From the NCBI GenBank assembly GCA_013397695.1, contig VYZI01000033.1, positions 1,677,776 through 1,741,775 of the forward strand: DNA of 64,000 nucleotides, in the 5' to 3' direction. The DNA comes from Centropus unirufus (Eukaryota; Chordata; Aves; Cuculiformes; Centropidae). The position numbers and the translations under genes were made by a program. Positions 39,739-52,569 of the stretch are shown here, piece after piece. Under the pieces are notes generated by a model that was not told the origin of the DNA, did not search any database, and saw nothing but the letters and a program-made list of their open reading frames with translations. The first letter of the stretch is position 1. Every line of letters starts with the position of its first letter.

Positions 39739-40136
39739 AGTTGCTAAGGGAGGGGAACTTGGAAAGGGACTTTTTACAAGGGCATGTAGTGGTAGGACAA
39801 GGGTTTTAAACTGAAAAAGGGTAGATTTAGATTAGATATAGGAAAGAAATTGTACATTAGGAGGATTGTGTCGCAGTGGAACAGGATGCCCAGAGAAGTT
39901 GTGGATGTGTCATCCCTGGAAGAGTTCAAGGCCAGCTTAGGTCTTTGGCCAATCTGGTCTAGTGGAAAGTATCCCCTGCCCAAGGCAGGAGGGTGTGGAA
40001 CTATGTGTTCTGTAAGGTCCTCTCCTATCCAAACTATTCTATGATTCTACAAGTCATGTCTGATGTGATTTGGGGTTTGACTTAATGGGTTAAGATTACT
40101 TTTTTCCAAAAGTGAGAGCTGATCCAGGATTTGATT

Positions 40137-40168
40137 TTCTACAACTAAGACGAACTTCTACAACTAAG
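40137..40168. repeat. Short direct duplication (TTCTACAACTAAG x2)
   Basis: An exact 13-base direct repeat with a 19-base period and a 6-base spacer. It lies about 85 bases after the end of the CR1 copy at 39.4-40.05 kb and is probably local slippage. Confidence 0.8.
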
Positions 40169-41730
40169 CCATTTGAGACTAACAGTCAACAAGAATGAAA
40201 GTTAACTGCAATCTTTATCTTTCCCTGTTTCATCATAAGGTCTCTAGCAGTATGGCAGAGATTTGAGTGCCAAGTAAAGCAGAGAACACTTGGAAAGAAA
40301 ACGTACATACAACTAGATTGTATCTTGGGGAAAAAACTTTTAACCCAACTACATCATATAATGGACAATCAGCTTAAATGAGTCAAACATACATTAATTG
40401 GTAACTCCGGTATTCACGATTGGTCAGGCTATTATCTCTCATACCTCCTCTGTTATAGTCAGCTTTCCTCTATAAGAGTTGTGCAGATTACTCGCCAACT
40501 TTGATGTCAGATGGGATAGACCAGTGACTTTTAAAATAAACTTTTACCAAGATGCAGATGAAAGCTTTCCAGGTGAACCTAAAATCTAACATTTTCCAAC
40601 AGATCTATCATACTTCACGTTTCCTACTGGCTGGAGGTATTTCAGAGCTGTGAATCCCCTCTATAGATGATCATCTTGCTCACCACCACCTCCTTTTCTA
40701 ACTAGGGTGCCCTCTTACCTCATGCTTTTTGTCTGAATTGTCATTTTTACACTAATTTCTTCTTACGTGCTCTCCAGAGTGTGTTGGATCCTTAGTGAGG
40801 AATTTGGATTTCATTAGACATCAATAATTTTCTGAACACAAGGTTGAGGACGAGCTAAGTCACTGTTGAGTCAGGAAGCCCTGAAAACTATACCACCATT
40901 GAGCTAACCGTTGTTTTCACTGTTTGTACTTGAACTTGCAAAACTTCATGATTACTCTTAAAAAGGAAAAAAAATACCCTTAACTGCAGGATGATAAAGC
41001 ACTCCATTTAACAAATAATGTAATTATGGTAAGTTTAGTTTACTTTTCCTGACAGTATCTCCTCCCAGAGTTTCCTCAAGGCCTTGTCTGTGCTAACAAA
41101 CTTTGTCAATACTTTCTGGGAGATTTAAAAAATAACAGAAACAGTGACTAAAATAAAAAAAATCCAGGAACTACGATGGCTAAACTCAGGTTAAGAGATG
41201 GTGGATGAACAGCCCTTTTGCCATTACTGCTTATTTTGTTCAAGCAGTAGTAGATTTACAGAAAGGAACCATTTAGCAGGTGTCAGTTTTACCTTCACTT
41301 ATGGGTCTTGACCATGCTGATAGGAGCTCTGCTCAAACTGCATGTCAAGTATGGATTATGTGGGGCTTCAAAAGTGATCTACTAACTTGGTGGGTAAGGG
41401 CCTCTTCCTTTCCGCTGTATTTGCACATTCAGGGTTTGATTATGAACAACAAAATGACAATGCTGCACTGGATGTAACATATGCAGGCCATGTTCATCCA
41501 TTCCACAAGAAAACCCAATGGAAAGTAGGAGCAAAGTAAGCAAGAAAAGGGCCAAAAGGCAGTTCCTTAACTTTTATTACATCCTCAAGAAATTTTTTTC
41601 AGATGGACAGTAATTATTGGCACTGCCCTTCCTTGTTGCCACGCTCATCATCGTGTAGATAGAGACATACTGATACTATAAGAAGCGAGAGGCTTCTTAA
41701 ACCAGGTCCATTTTCTCAACTCTGTTGAAA

Positions 41731-41873
41731 TGTGAGAAGTAAAAGAAATAAGGGAGGAATAAACAATTAAAGAAAGGAAATGAGGAACAAATAGAAAATT
41801 GCAGAGAACAAGAAGGATAAATGGTAAAGAATGGATGATATTAGAGATGGATAGAATGAATGGATGGGAAGGT
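41731..41873. repeat. Purine-rich tract on the + strand
   Basis: About 140 bases made largely of A and G, with GGAT- and AAGAA-like words and few C. Low-complexity DNA; no element recognised. Confidence 0.7.
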
Positions 41874-42741
41874 CCACATCTGTATTTTATATATCTTTCA
41901 CAGTGAATGAAGGAATTGAGTCCTGCACCAGGACTATATGTTATTGAGTACTAAAATTCTCTTGCGGTTTTCTCCCCATTTCCCTCATAGGAAAAAAATA
42001 GTGAAATACAGTTTCTGGCAAAATCTTCAGCATGCCTCTGAATTTGCTTTTGTTCTTTTTTCCTGTCTAAATTTTAGCAACGTGAGACCTCTTCTGTGAA
42101 TGTCAGACATGGATAGCTGAGTCACACTAAATACAAGGGAAGTATGGTTGACCTGCCATTGTTAGAATGCCCTTATCACAGCTGTTTTTGTTACCTATAT
42201 GAGATCTTTTCTTCTTTACACAACTATTCTTGTCTAGTTCTGCCCACCTTATTGTGTTCAAAACCGGTCTCTTTCTGTAAACCATCTAAACATTCAGAGT
42301 ACAGAAAACTACAAGTAGAATAAAAGCTTAGATGCAGATTCTAAAAAGTACTAAATGTCCTACTTATGTTTACATTAATTTTATTGTGTATTCATAGTGA
42401 ATCACAGCTCTACTGTGAAGTAGCAGCATCAGTGAATATTGAATTGGCATCCTCCTATACCTGAAGAGTCCTGAGAGGCTGAGGGACGTGATAAGTGAGT
42501 TCTGCCTCTTTCCTGACACCTTGCACAGTCCCAGCTCTTCAGGATATAAGACTATTACAGAGGGATCCAAAGAAGAAGGGAACGGGCTTCAGAGGTAGTG
42601 CCCTCCATATGTGAATGATCCTCCACATTTCCCACAAGTCCCACAGTGAGTCCCTCTAGTCATTAATTTTGAAGGGACGTATCCATGCTTATAAATGCCA
42701 GTCCCTAAAAAAATACTGTTAATGTCCCTAAAAAATTACTG

Positions 42742-42779
42742 TTAGAACCAGCACAAGAGGTCAGGCTGTAAAAGAACAT
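42742..42779 (+). repeat. 38-bp direct repeat, copy 1
   Basis: Starts TTAGAACCAGCACAAGAGG and ends GAACAT. A second copy lies 967 bases downstream (43709-43746) with one mismatch in 38. Flanks outside the 38 bases do not align well. It is too long and too exact for chance in 64 kb. Origin unknown: it could be two pieces of one unrecognised dispersed repeat, or a local duplication. Confidence 0.9.
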
Positions 42780-43708
42780 CCACTAGGGTGAATTATCAAG
42801 ATATGGTATGTGTACAACATTTAAAGAAACAAACTCTTGCTTTTTCATGTGATGCTAATATGTGTCATTTATATAGAGCCATCTGGGAGGAGTTGAGAAG
42901 ACCACAGGTAGACAATACAAACCCAAATTTTACTTTTTCTTGTGTACAGTTCACCACATAGCAGTGTCAGTAAACTATAAGGTAGGCAGAAAAATCATGC
43001 CCCTGAAAGAAACAAAGTAGATGATAGGAAAAGATGAGTCATGTTATTACTAGACAATACTATTTAGTTTGTATGTCCTCTTGCTAACACATAGACATTT
43101 GGCTCGAAATTCAAAAAGTGTTATGAGAGATTAGGATGAGAAGTTATGTAAGAAATAAATTGCTAGAATGATATTTTCAAGCCAGCAATCTTATCTTTTG
43201 GGCTGCAACATTGCAAGTGTTTTGCAACAAAAGGAGAATGAATTTAAACTATTGCCTCAATTTTTAGAATGCAATTTTTGTTCATGTTTCATAAACTATT
43301 TAATTACCTTCCTCCCAATTTACTGCCAAGAAGAATTCCTAGACCTTCAGCTGTAATGGTGTCTTCAGCTCTGTATTTACAGTAGCCTTTGTTCTTTCCT
43401 CAAGAAGTCATATTAAAGGCAAGGTTTATCCATGTATCATGTTTTTCCATGCATTAGTAACATCCATACTTGTTAACAGTAGATTTTCCTTCCATATACC
43501 ACGGCAGTGTGTGAATATACTGAATCATGGCATCCTTATCAGGGAAGGCTGGGAGTTGAGACACACTGGTTTAGGACCTTATGCCTCTCAACACGACTGC
43601 TGCAACTATGGGTTCTGGTCAGATTTCAGAGACCATATAGGAAGAAAGTATTTATTCCTCCTTTGAAATAACAAATGGTGCATAAAGACCACATCACTGT
43701 AGACCCTC

Positions 43709-43746
43709 TTAGAACCAGCACAAGAGGTCAGGCTGTAAATGAACAT
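43709..43746 (+). repeat. 38-bp direct repeat, copy 2
   Basis: Second copy of the 38-base segment at 42742-42779, same orientation, differing at one position (AAATGAACAT against AAAGAACAT in alignment). The 929 bases between the copies hold no recognised element, protein motif or polypurine tract. Confidence 0.9.
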
Positions 43747-44295
43747 TAAGTTTACTGGAGGACACAGGTACAAGGTGGGAGTATGCTAGCATAAGGGGTA
43801 GCCTGGTTGGAAGCAAAAGCAACCAAGTGGATTATTTTAAAATGTTGGAGGCCTATGCATCCATCCTCTCAGCCTGTGCACATATTTCTATTCTCTAAGT
43901 TTGATTAAAAAATATATATATCCTCTTTTGTTTGATATTTATCATTTTTCTACATGTACTTTGACTTAGAAATATGCAAAGCAGTGTTTCTTTGCTAAGA
44001 ATCTTCAAGACAATTTTTACGCAACTCAATTTCTTGATTTTTATGCTGTATCTGGAAGCAGATTTATTGGTATTGAAGACAGAGGACTGCTGGAATCACC
44101 TAATCAGATCTCTTATGTAAGACTTCCTAGAATTATTTCTATCCGGAACTAGAGGAAGTTTTTAAAAAACAATAAAGGCAAAAATTGTCCATTCTTGATT
44201 TTAAACAGAGATTTCCTTTATTAAAAATAAGAAAAAGATGCTTTAACTTGTTGATTGAGAGAGCCATTCAATCCATAGCATTTTAAGTTGTTGCT

Positions 44296-44370
44296 AGAAT
44301 CATAGAATCATAAATGATTTGAACTGGAAGGGATCTTAACGATCATCTAGTTCCAACCCTCCTGCCATGG
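44296..44370 (-). mobile_element. CR1 LINE 3'-end fragment, minus strand
   Basis: About 75 bases of CR1 3' tail in reverse orientation. It begins with the reverse complement of the ATTCTATGATTCTA terminus (TAGAATCATAGAATCAT) and continues with TTCCAACCCTCCTGCCATGG, the reverse of the CR1 block that precedes the terminus. It stops abruptly at about 44370, so this is a severely 5'-truncated insertion. Confidence 0.93.
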
Positions 44371-47300
44371 TTTTCTGATTGTTCATGTTTTTAAATGATA
44401 AGCTCACTAACAAATTTATTTGATGAGCAATAGGGTTAGGAGAATGGATATGTAACCTTGCAACATCTTTTGCTCTTCCCTTCTCTCCCTTCTCTCTAGG
44501 TGGTCCTAGATGCACCAACTGAGCAAGGGACTACTGCACCATGCTAGTTCAGAAGGGTGTATCTGTTGACCGCCCAGATGTCAAATGGACTTGCTTCTCG
44601 TGGTTTCTGCCTGCTTTTCTACAAGTCAAGAGCACTGAATGAAATCTCCTAGCTGTGTTTTTTTACAAAACTTGATCTTTGAAATTCAAAACTTGAAAAT
44701 GCCCAGTCAGGAGAACATCCTTGTTGGCGAAGGTAATGTATAACCCCGTTCTTTTCTATCTGTGACACCTGGTAAAAACTTAGAAGCTGGAAGTGTGAAA
44801 GGTTTGGTAATTCTAATAATGGCTTTGAATTGAGCCCACAAATTCTTGCCTTCCCTAACTTTATATTTTATGGGAGGTGTAACTTTTGCATCTGGCTTCA
44901 GTTCACGGAGGATGTGAAAATGATTATCTTTGGGAATTTTGAAGCTCGACTACGGCTCTCTTCAATCATGTTGTCCATGTCTTTCTTTGCCAATACAATA
45001 TGGTTTTTTTTCTCTGGGCATTTTCATGGTGAACGGAGTATCCCATTTTCCAAATTTGTTTCCAAAAGCCAAATGTGTTGTACAATTTCATTCAGCAAAT
45101 CTAACAGAAATTGAGAATTCAGTACCACATGGTCATGGTAGACATAAAATTTCACGGGCATTAAGATATTTTATGGCTCTTGGATTTGCTGAGAACTATA
45201 ATTGTAACAGGCACCAGACATCAATTAGCATGAAAACAAAAATGCTGCTATCCTGAGGAAGGAGAAATTATTCCTTTAGGTCATGAGTGAAGTGAAGTGA
45301 TGAAGCAACAAACTGAAAGGAGTCGACAGCACACTGCTCACTTGCAATTACTTTTGGACTATTACTATAATGATTTTCCATATGTTACTAAAAAGACCTC
45401 CCATCTTTTTCAAAGACAGAACCAAGAATAATAATAATTCATCCCATTACTGAAGATTGAGTCTATTTGGCCAGTTATCAACATTCATTTAAATTCCTCT
45501 GCTGGAGATTTAAACTGGCACAGGCAACTATTGCCAAGGTCATAAAAGTGAGCTGCATTTGTCTTATTCCAAGATGGCTAGCCAGTCTGTTGCAATGCAT
45601 GTGTACAGGCTATTGTTATAGTACTGTTTATTGTTGCCAGTGTTGATAATTTAGAGCACTCTTGCCCAAAGGGAACAGGCTCCAGGAATGTAAGCTATTT
45701 CTTGAGTCCATACCTTTTTCACACACAGAAACAAAATAAGAGCCTTTGCTGGTTCATACAAGGTACCATTAAAGTAATCAAATAGATAACATTGCACTCA
45801 CATATTGGAAGCCCACTTATGAATGAAAATTTGATTAAAAAATAGTTGCTTTCATGTCCAAAATAGCAGAAGGTGAATAAATATTTCCACCACTGCTGAT
45901 AGATACAGCAACATATTTAATGATCTATTATTTCATCAAGTGACAGGTAGAGAGCCACATTAAGAAGAAACAAGTACTGTCATCCTCTTTAAATTCAATT
46001 GTGTGAGTTGCTCCGTGGTTTGAAAGAGAACATGCTTACGCTGAGCATCTGTGAAGATGCCATTTGGCCTTGGGTTCTACATACAAGCAGGTAAGCCAGG
46101 CTATATGAACAATAAGATATATGGAAAAATATGTGTGTATATATGGCAAATGTACTGATCTCACTTTGCAGAGATCCAAAATATGTTATCTGAAGGGGAA
46201 GGATTTTAGAATTCCAATCTTCCTTTGAAATTGCAATAATATATGGAGCTGTTATTTTGATTTGAGATGAGATTAATGAGCAGAGATGACTGAAGATGAC
46301 TTATACAGTATTTATTATGAAAGTGTAACCACAAGCTCAAGTTCATGCTGTTTCTGGTAACAAGTCCAATTTCAGAGGCTTTTTCTCATCAGGTGCTGTC
46401 TGTGGGAGGGAAGGCTAAAAACAACTAAAAGGCCCTGGATAACTGAAAATGCTTTATATCTTGAATTTGGAAGAGTTATGATTTTGATTTAATTGATGGT
46501 CTCAAAGAAGTGAGGAAACAGTGCAAATACATCCCTGTCTTTTGCATCTTGGGGGTTTAGAGTGCACTGTTGATGCAGGAAATGCTACAAAAAAGGTTGT
46601 GCACTGAATGCAGTCTGAAACCATGTGCCTTGCATTGTGCAAAAGCATGTGGTATGTAGCACTGGTGATGAGAAATGATAGTAAGAAACTAGCACTGCAA
46701 CTTCCCACCAAGGCCATCAGAGCTGACTATTTCTGTCCTCTAGAAGAAAGTAGTCAGACAAATGTGTTAAAGGAACAGACCCATAGCAATCATCAGCAAT
46801 TGTAAAGTCCTTAGGCAGAAGAAGGATCAGCCCTTGCAATAAGACATCTTTTTTCTTTTTTTCTGGAATAGATACCATCAGATTTGCTACTGAACAGAAT
46901 TCCCATGGAAAACATTGAGAGGCTGTGCCTCAGGTGTGATGGATCTGCCTGACCATGTAAGAAGCATATTTCTTATATGATGAAAGGCAGAATACCTGTG
47001 CCATCATTAGGCAACCAAGGATATTTGACAAGTGGGAGACAACAGAGCCAAACCTGTGGGATATACATGTGAAAATATTATGTAGAATATTGACAAATTG
47101 CACGTGATTAGGAAAGCTGCAAAAGATCAAGGGTAGCAATGATGCTTGTGTTGAATTAGTCTATTTGAATGAGGTATCATCAAGATGCCTACAAGCATCT
47201 GTTAATGACAGGTGGCTGAATGACCCTGATTTGTGGATACCATGGCCTCACCCCAGTTCTTGCACTTTCTGCTGGGAATCTTGACAACAGGGTTTCCGGC

Positions 47301-50100
47301 TGGAACATGTTAGGGAGTTTCCCATAATGTAGGCCCTTGTCCTGTTAGAATGGAGAGGACTTGCTTTGGTAAGTCCTTTTTTGTACTTGTTCTTTAATTC
47401 CGTTTTTGAATGTGAGGTTACAGTCCGTCCCTCTGCATTTTTTTACTCATGGATTTGGTCAATGTAATACTGAAAAATGTTTCAGTGGAGTTGCTTGTGT
47501 TATTCTTTACAAGAACAGGGCTCCAAAATTTTGGTTGCCCATTCCTGAAACCAGTTTGTTTTGTTTCAAAGCAAGATAAATGAGTAGGGCCACAGATGCA
47601 GACCTGGATGATGCTGGAGAGACATTTAGAACAAAAAGAGAATTGAAGGATCAAAACAACAAAAGGCTAAATTTAGATCTGTATTACTTCATTCAAATGG
47701 GTTTTGAAACATTTACCACAGCTTTGAAATGCTGCCAGTGGACTGTTCAAAAGAATAACAGACAACAATTTCTCACTTAGAGTATATATAAATAATAACA
47801 AAAAAGAGCCCCTCAACTTTCCAGCATGTCTTTTTCTCCCTCTTGGCAACAGCAAAACTACTATCTGCTTTCTCACCAATAACTGCATTTCCCCCTCTTT
47901 ACTTGCTCTGTTTCTCATTAATGATCTCTGGTTAGCTGCAGTCTTCTATTTGGAGAAAACAAAGAGCCTTGAAAATAATTGTTTTATTAAATGTATGTAC
48001 AATTTTAGTAGGTCAGCTCTGTGGTACACCAACCTCGATTGTCTCTCTTGATACTTTCTTCAGCGTTCAAAAGAGAATTACTTGGTATTGTTGTAAGGAA
48101 TGAGTGAGAGAGTGAGAGGGGACTTTTTATTAGGTGAAGTGAGAGATGTGTCTGCTCAGCATGGCAGAGAAGAGATACAAATTCTAGATGCTTCATGTTA
48201 TGGATATGCTGGTCAAGGCTGTAAGATGACTTGACTGAGGCAGACAGGCAACTTAGAGCCATTTCCAAAATACTTTGAAGACATTCAGTAAAAAAACCCA
48301 ACATGATGATAGAATTTGATGGAAGTTTTTTCTTAGATGTTCCCTGCCAAAGGGGTTGTATAGATCTTGGCTGGTGTCATGCAGCTCTTGAAGAGACCAA
48401 GAGGCCATATTATGAAGAACACAGCAAATGTATAGTTTAAGCTTGTATATTCATCTTTTTTTGATGTGTCATACGTCCTGTTCTTCTGGAGTATATCAAC
48501 AGAAATTACAGGAATGCAAAATGACCTTCTGTGTTTTGTTTCTTATGGTTGTTTATGTATATAAAACACATGTGACTGTGGTTGGCCAACAGTGCTTGTG
48601 ATTTTCGTATTTCCTGCGAAAAAGAGGGAAAAATGGTGACCAGGCTCTCCCAAGAAGACTTTACTAAAGGCTTTTGAAGTCAGTCAAGGCTGGAGTCTGG
48701 TATTATTGGGTGAACACTGAATCTCCAGGATTTGCTGATTGAACTAGTTCATTAAAGTCTGGATGCACTCTTTGTCAGGGCTTTGGTTCCATTTGGACTC
48801 TTTATGTTTGTCTCTGTCTGACAATTCTCAGTTTGCTCAGTCTGTCTGTTCTTGATCTTTCCTTGAGAAACTGTAGATGTCATTGCCAAGTGTCCATCAT
48901 CCCAAGAAAGAGTTATATGTTGTTGACTGTCTCTATGATATGTTGTAAATGCAGACAAAGAAAATTGAGCAGCATTTTTGAGATACTTGGAAGTTTTAGT
49001 AATTACTCTGAAAATTTATTGGAACAGTTTAGAAAAACAGTGGCTGCTGACTTATATGTACAACTTGATAATACTGTTGACAAAATCACGTAGCATTAAT
49101 TCAGGGTGCAATCTAAATGTGATTATATTAGGTCACTCTGGGACTTTGTTTAATTTCAGAAGTGGAATCTCTCTTCTATGGGCATAAAAAACACCCTAGT
49201 CAGTTCAGGTGGTATCCATGAGGTTCACCTAATGTCCTTCACAGAATAAAGAACGGGGAAGGATTGGAGATATTCCTTGTACAAGGAAAGGAAGTTATCC
49301 ACTAGGTGCCAAGAACTGTTCAGAGAACAGCTGTTGTTGTGGTGATATCATAGAGAAGTGAATCAGGACAGGCAGTGACCCTGACTTGGGTCTTAAATGG
49401 AATTTAAGCACCATTTAAAGTTGCGAGGCCCAAGAGTCTACAGGGTCTGTCTGATTATGGAGGTAATTTATACTTCTGAGTGAAAAGCTCATGTCTACAC
49501 CATGCAAAATGAGGTCATGAAAAGATACTTGAGTTAGCAAATGTGGTGCCCGAAATGGAAAATATGTAGCTGGATTTGTGTAGTACTATATAGCACATCA
49601 TGCAAGATCTGCCAAATCTCTGTACAGATACAGGTATGCTCGTCCTCTGGACATAATTCTTTGTGGAGCTGGGCTGTGTGGATATCCCAATTTGGGCTGG
49701 TGCTACCTCAGACATTATAAGCTGCAATCTGGCTATCACTCTGGATTTAGAAAATGCATCTGAAAAATATTATTGTTTTCCCTACATGGTTTACATTTTG
49801 CATCAGAAGAAACTCTTGTGTATTTTAAATCTAGGCCAAGGGATATTTCCATTTGTAGAACTCAACACTTTAATATGTTTTTAACTTGGGGACCAAAATG
49901 AGTCAGAAAATATTTCTTAGCTGTGTAATTTGCTAAATAGTCCTTGTCACTGGGGTTTTCTAATGTTGTTCACTTTTGAATGTAATTTTTCTGGCAGAGG
50001 CTATTCCATTCCAGGAATAAATTACTCTCGAAGGATGGTGACTGTTAATGTTTCCACCATTACCTTCATATGGTGGAGGAGAGAAGCTATGTTTTCACAC

Positions 50101-50117
50101 ATTTATTTATTTATTTT
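50101..50117. repeat. (ATTT)n microsatellite
   Basis: About four ATTT units. Simple repeat. Confidence 0.85.
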
Positions 50118-51631
50118 TCTCGTATAAGAATATTGACCTTGGGATAACTAGCCCACTATAAGCCCAAAGCAAAACAGAAAATCACTCCTTTCTCTCTGCA
50201 CAAAAAAAATCCCATTCTTCTTCCCTTCCTCCCCAGCGCTGCAATGACAATTTATACACCTGACTGTGATTATGCACAGTGAGATAAAAATAAACCATGC
50301 TTCTTCTCTGTTACTTATCTCAATGTGAAATTATATTTTGACATAACAAAAGATATACTTTACAGTTATTATTCTCTTCATTTATGGGAGAACCTCTGAC
50401 TGCGTGTGGTGTAGGAGTGTGTTTTGGTGACTCTGTAAAGGGACATGCTCCATATAACAACATGCAACTTTTGGGCAGCTGTGGGATTGCCAAGTGTTTT
50501 GCAGACCAATCTGATTACCCATTAATGTTTCCATCATTGAAAATCCCGGCAGGCTGAATTCAACTGCAGTGAATTGAAAGCCCAAAACGACTCAAAAAGG
50601 CAGAAGCAGAACATGCATGCAAACTGCTTTAGAAGGTACTGCATGAAAACAGGAAGCACTACATGTTGATAGGAAGATGTAAGGGAATTCAAATGGGAAT
50701 CCAAATGCACGTGGAGCCTACCTGAATGATATGCTCAGAGTATGTGCAAAGTGAGACTGCTATTCCCTTTGGCTTTGGAATAAATGGACTGCTTGAAGCA
50801 GGTGTATGTGCATGAGTGGCTTTCTGAGTAAAAGAGAGGATGTTTAAATGGAACGCTGAGTTCATGATCAAGCTTTATTTCTCACATGTAACCACTCTGC
50901 CTCGGTTTTCCACCTAAAACATGTAACTGAGTGGCCCCATTGCTTAGGTGTATTTTTAGGGTGAGAACAAACTTTATTCTGACAGGACTTGCAGGAACAA
51001 GATTAAACCTTATTTTGAAAAGCTATTATCATTATTTTGGACAGCATATTATCCTCAGTCTTCACCTGTGTTAGTGCAAACTGTTGTAATTGCATGTGCC
51101 TCTGAAGTTTTATGTAAAATGTCTTCGCAATTAAAAAAGAAACTGTAAATTTTTCCCCATTTCACCTAGGTTTGATGTGAAACTACATATTTCTCATGGC
51201 ACTTTAGATCAAAAAGCTCTGCTTAAGGCTGGGCCCCAGTTCACTGAATAGTTATGCAAACATTAGCAGATTTTCCCTTGAGCTAAGTTTCATAGTTGCA
51301 ATGAAACCTGAACTCAGGCAAATTTTGTGTGGTTTTCATTGCAGACATGTAGGCAATGCAAGAAAGCTGTACATTTTTCTGTCTGCCCTCTGCTATGATC
51401 TAATTTTTCATTTTTCTTAGGACTATGTTAATGCAGTAGCGGACTCATTGTTAATTTGTAGTTAAATACCTCTATGTTAGCCATCAGGTACAGTGTGCTG
51501 CAATTTTGCAAGACATTTTAAGTAATTTGGGCAATTAGAGTTTGATTGATGGTTTGTATATTAAGATTTTAGCCAATGAATGAAAAATGTTTCCTTTTTC
51601 TTCTTGGCATAGTCTGAAACTCCAAACGTAC

Positions 51632-51651
51632 TTTTGTTTGTTTGTTTGTTT
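51632..51651. repeat. (TTTG)n microsatellite
   Basis: Nearly five TTTG units. Simple repeat. Confidence 0.9.
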
Positions 51652-52569
51652 ACAAGAATGAGTCATTTACCTGGCTAGTCCCCTTCTGCCAGATTTTATG
51701 TTTGGGCTGGAGTGGCAGATGGCTGTTGTTTTTGTAGACTGGCAAGAAGTGTAATAAAGAGCCCTTCCACCTCCTTATGGCACACTTGGAGTGTTTAGTG
51801 CTATACTTCTCAGTCCACAGAAATCTGTCCTTGGTGCAAGAACTTTGCTAGCTCTGAGCAGTGCTAATCAGACTTCTGCCACCAGCAATAATTATCCAGA
51901 CTTCTACCTAAAACTCCCCAGCTTTATGATTTCCATAATATGCAAGGTCTGGGTTGTTCTTTGTGGCTTTTGTGTTTCTTTTAGGGAACTGATTTTTGCT
52001 TTCTGCTCCATTTCAGCTCCTTTTTCAGCAGTTAAATTTTTTTTAATGCATATTAATAGCCTATGGGAAATCTTGCATTTCTCCCCTCACCACCTTCGCT
52101 CCCTGCACAAGCACAGGAAGCACCCGGAAGGTAGTGCACGAGTGAGTAATCCTGATTTATTGAGCTGAGATACCTTTGCCTATATGTGATTAGAGGCAAA
52201 TTAGGAATTCTTGTTGATGCTAGTTTGCAACCCCAGATGATACATCTTTACCTAGAAAACAGAGCAGAAATGTTTGCAACAGTCCTCAAGCTTCAGAAGC
52301 TGCAGATGTTCTTGCCCCATGTTCTGTCAAGGCCTAACCCCTTCAGTAGGGAATGAAGTAAGCAATGTGTGCTCTTGGTGACTGCCAGCTATTATCTGGT
52401 CCATTAGCTTAATTTTCCAGGGGAAGTGGTGTATTTGCACTGAAACATAGGAGTCTGCGCTGATGTGGGTGAGCTGCAGAAAGTTTTCTATTACAGGTCC
52501 TAGTAATGTAGTAATGGAGTAACTGGAAGGCTGAGTTTTCTCTGAAAAAACCTTGTAAAATACTTAACT

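Larger units (their letters stand above)
39410..40053 (+). mobile_element. CR1 LINE copy with ORF2 deleted (ORF1 end joined to 3' tail)
   Basis: Two CR1 parts lie side by side in the same orientation. Bases 39410-39738 match the end of CR1 ORF1, the esterase domain. Bases about 39770-40053 match the CR1 3' tail and end in the CTATGATTCTA terminus. The roughly 3 kb ORF2 that should separate them is missing, and the junction falls at about 39745-39770. Known CR1 biology gives the order ORF1, ORF2, tail. The internal deletion could be post-insertional or could have happened in the RNA or during reverse transcription. The 5' boundary is uncertain, since upstream of 39410 I cannot follow the CR1 similarity. 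Confidence 0.85.
40054..44295. other. Noncoding stretch, no gene seen
   Basis: Contains the purine-rich tract and the two 38-bp repeat copies. Open frames stay below about 80 codons. Confidence 0.8.
44371..52569. other. Noncoding stretch, no gene seen
   Basis: A strong acceptor-like CT-rich run ends at 44499 (CTTCTCTCTAG), with a moderate donor-like site (AAGGTAATG) about 230 bases on. The enclosed segment has stops in all frames. Otherwise unique DNA; frames reach about 125 codons (51791-52168) with no recognised domain. Confidence 0.75.

Noticed and set aside
42742..43746. 38-bp direct repeats read as retroviral LTRs
   Set aside because: Too short, no TG...CA ends, primer-binding site, polypurine tract or gag/pol similarity between them.
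44500..44732. Segment after a CT-rich acceptor-like run, with a donor-like AAGGTAATG
   Set aside because: Stops in all frames and a mediocre donor; could only be a noncoding exon, with no further support.
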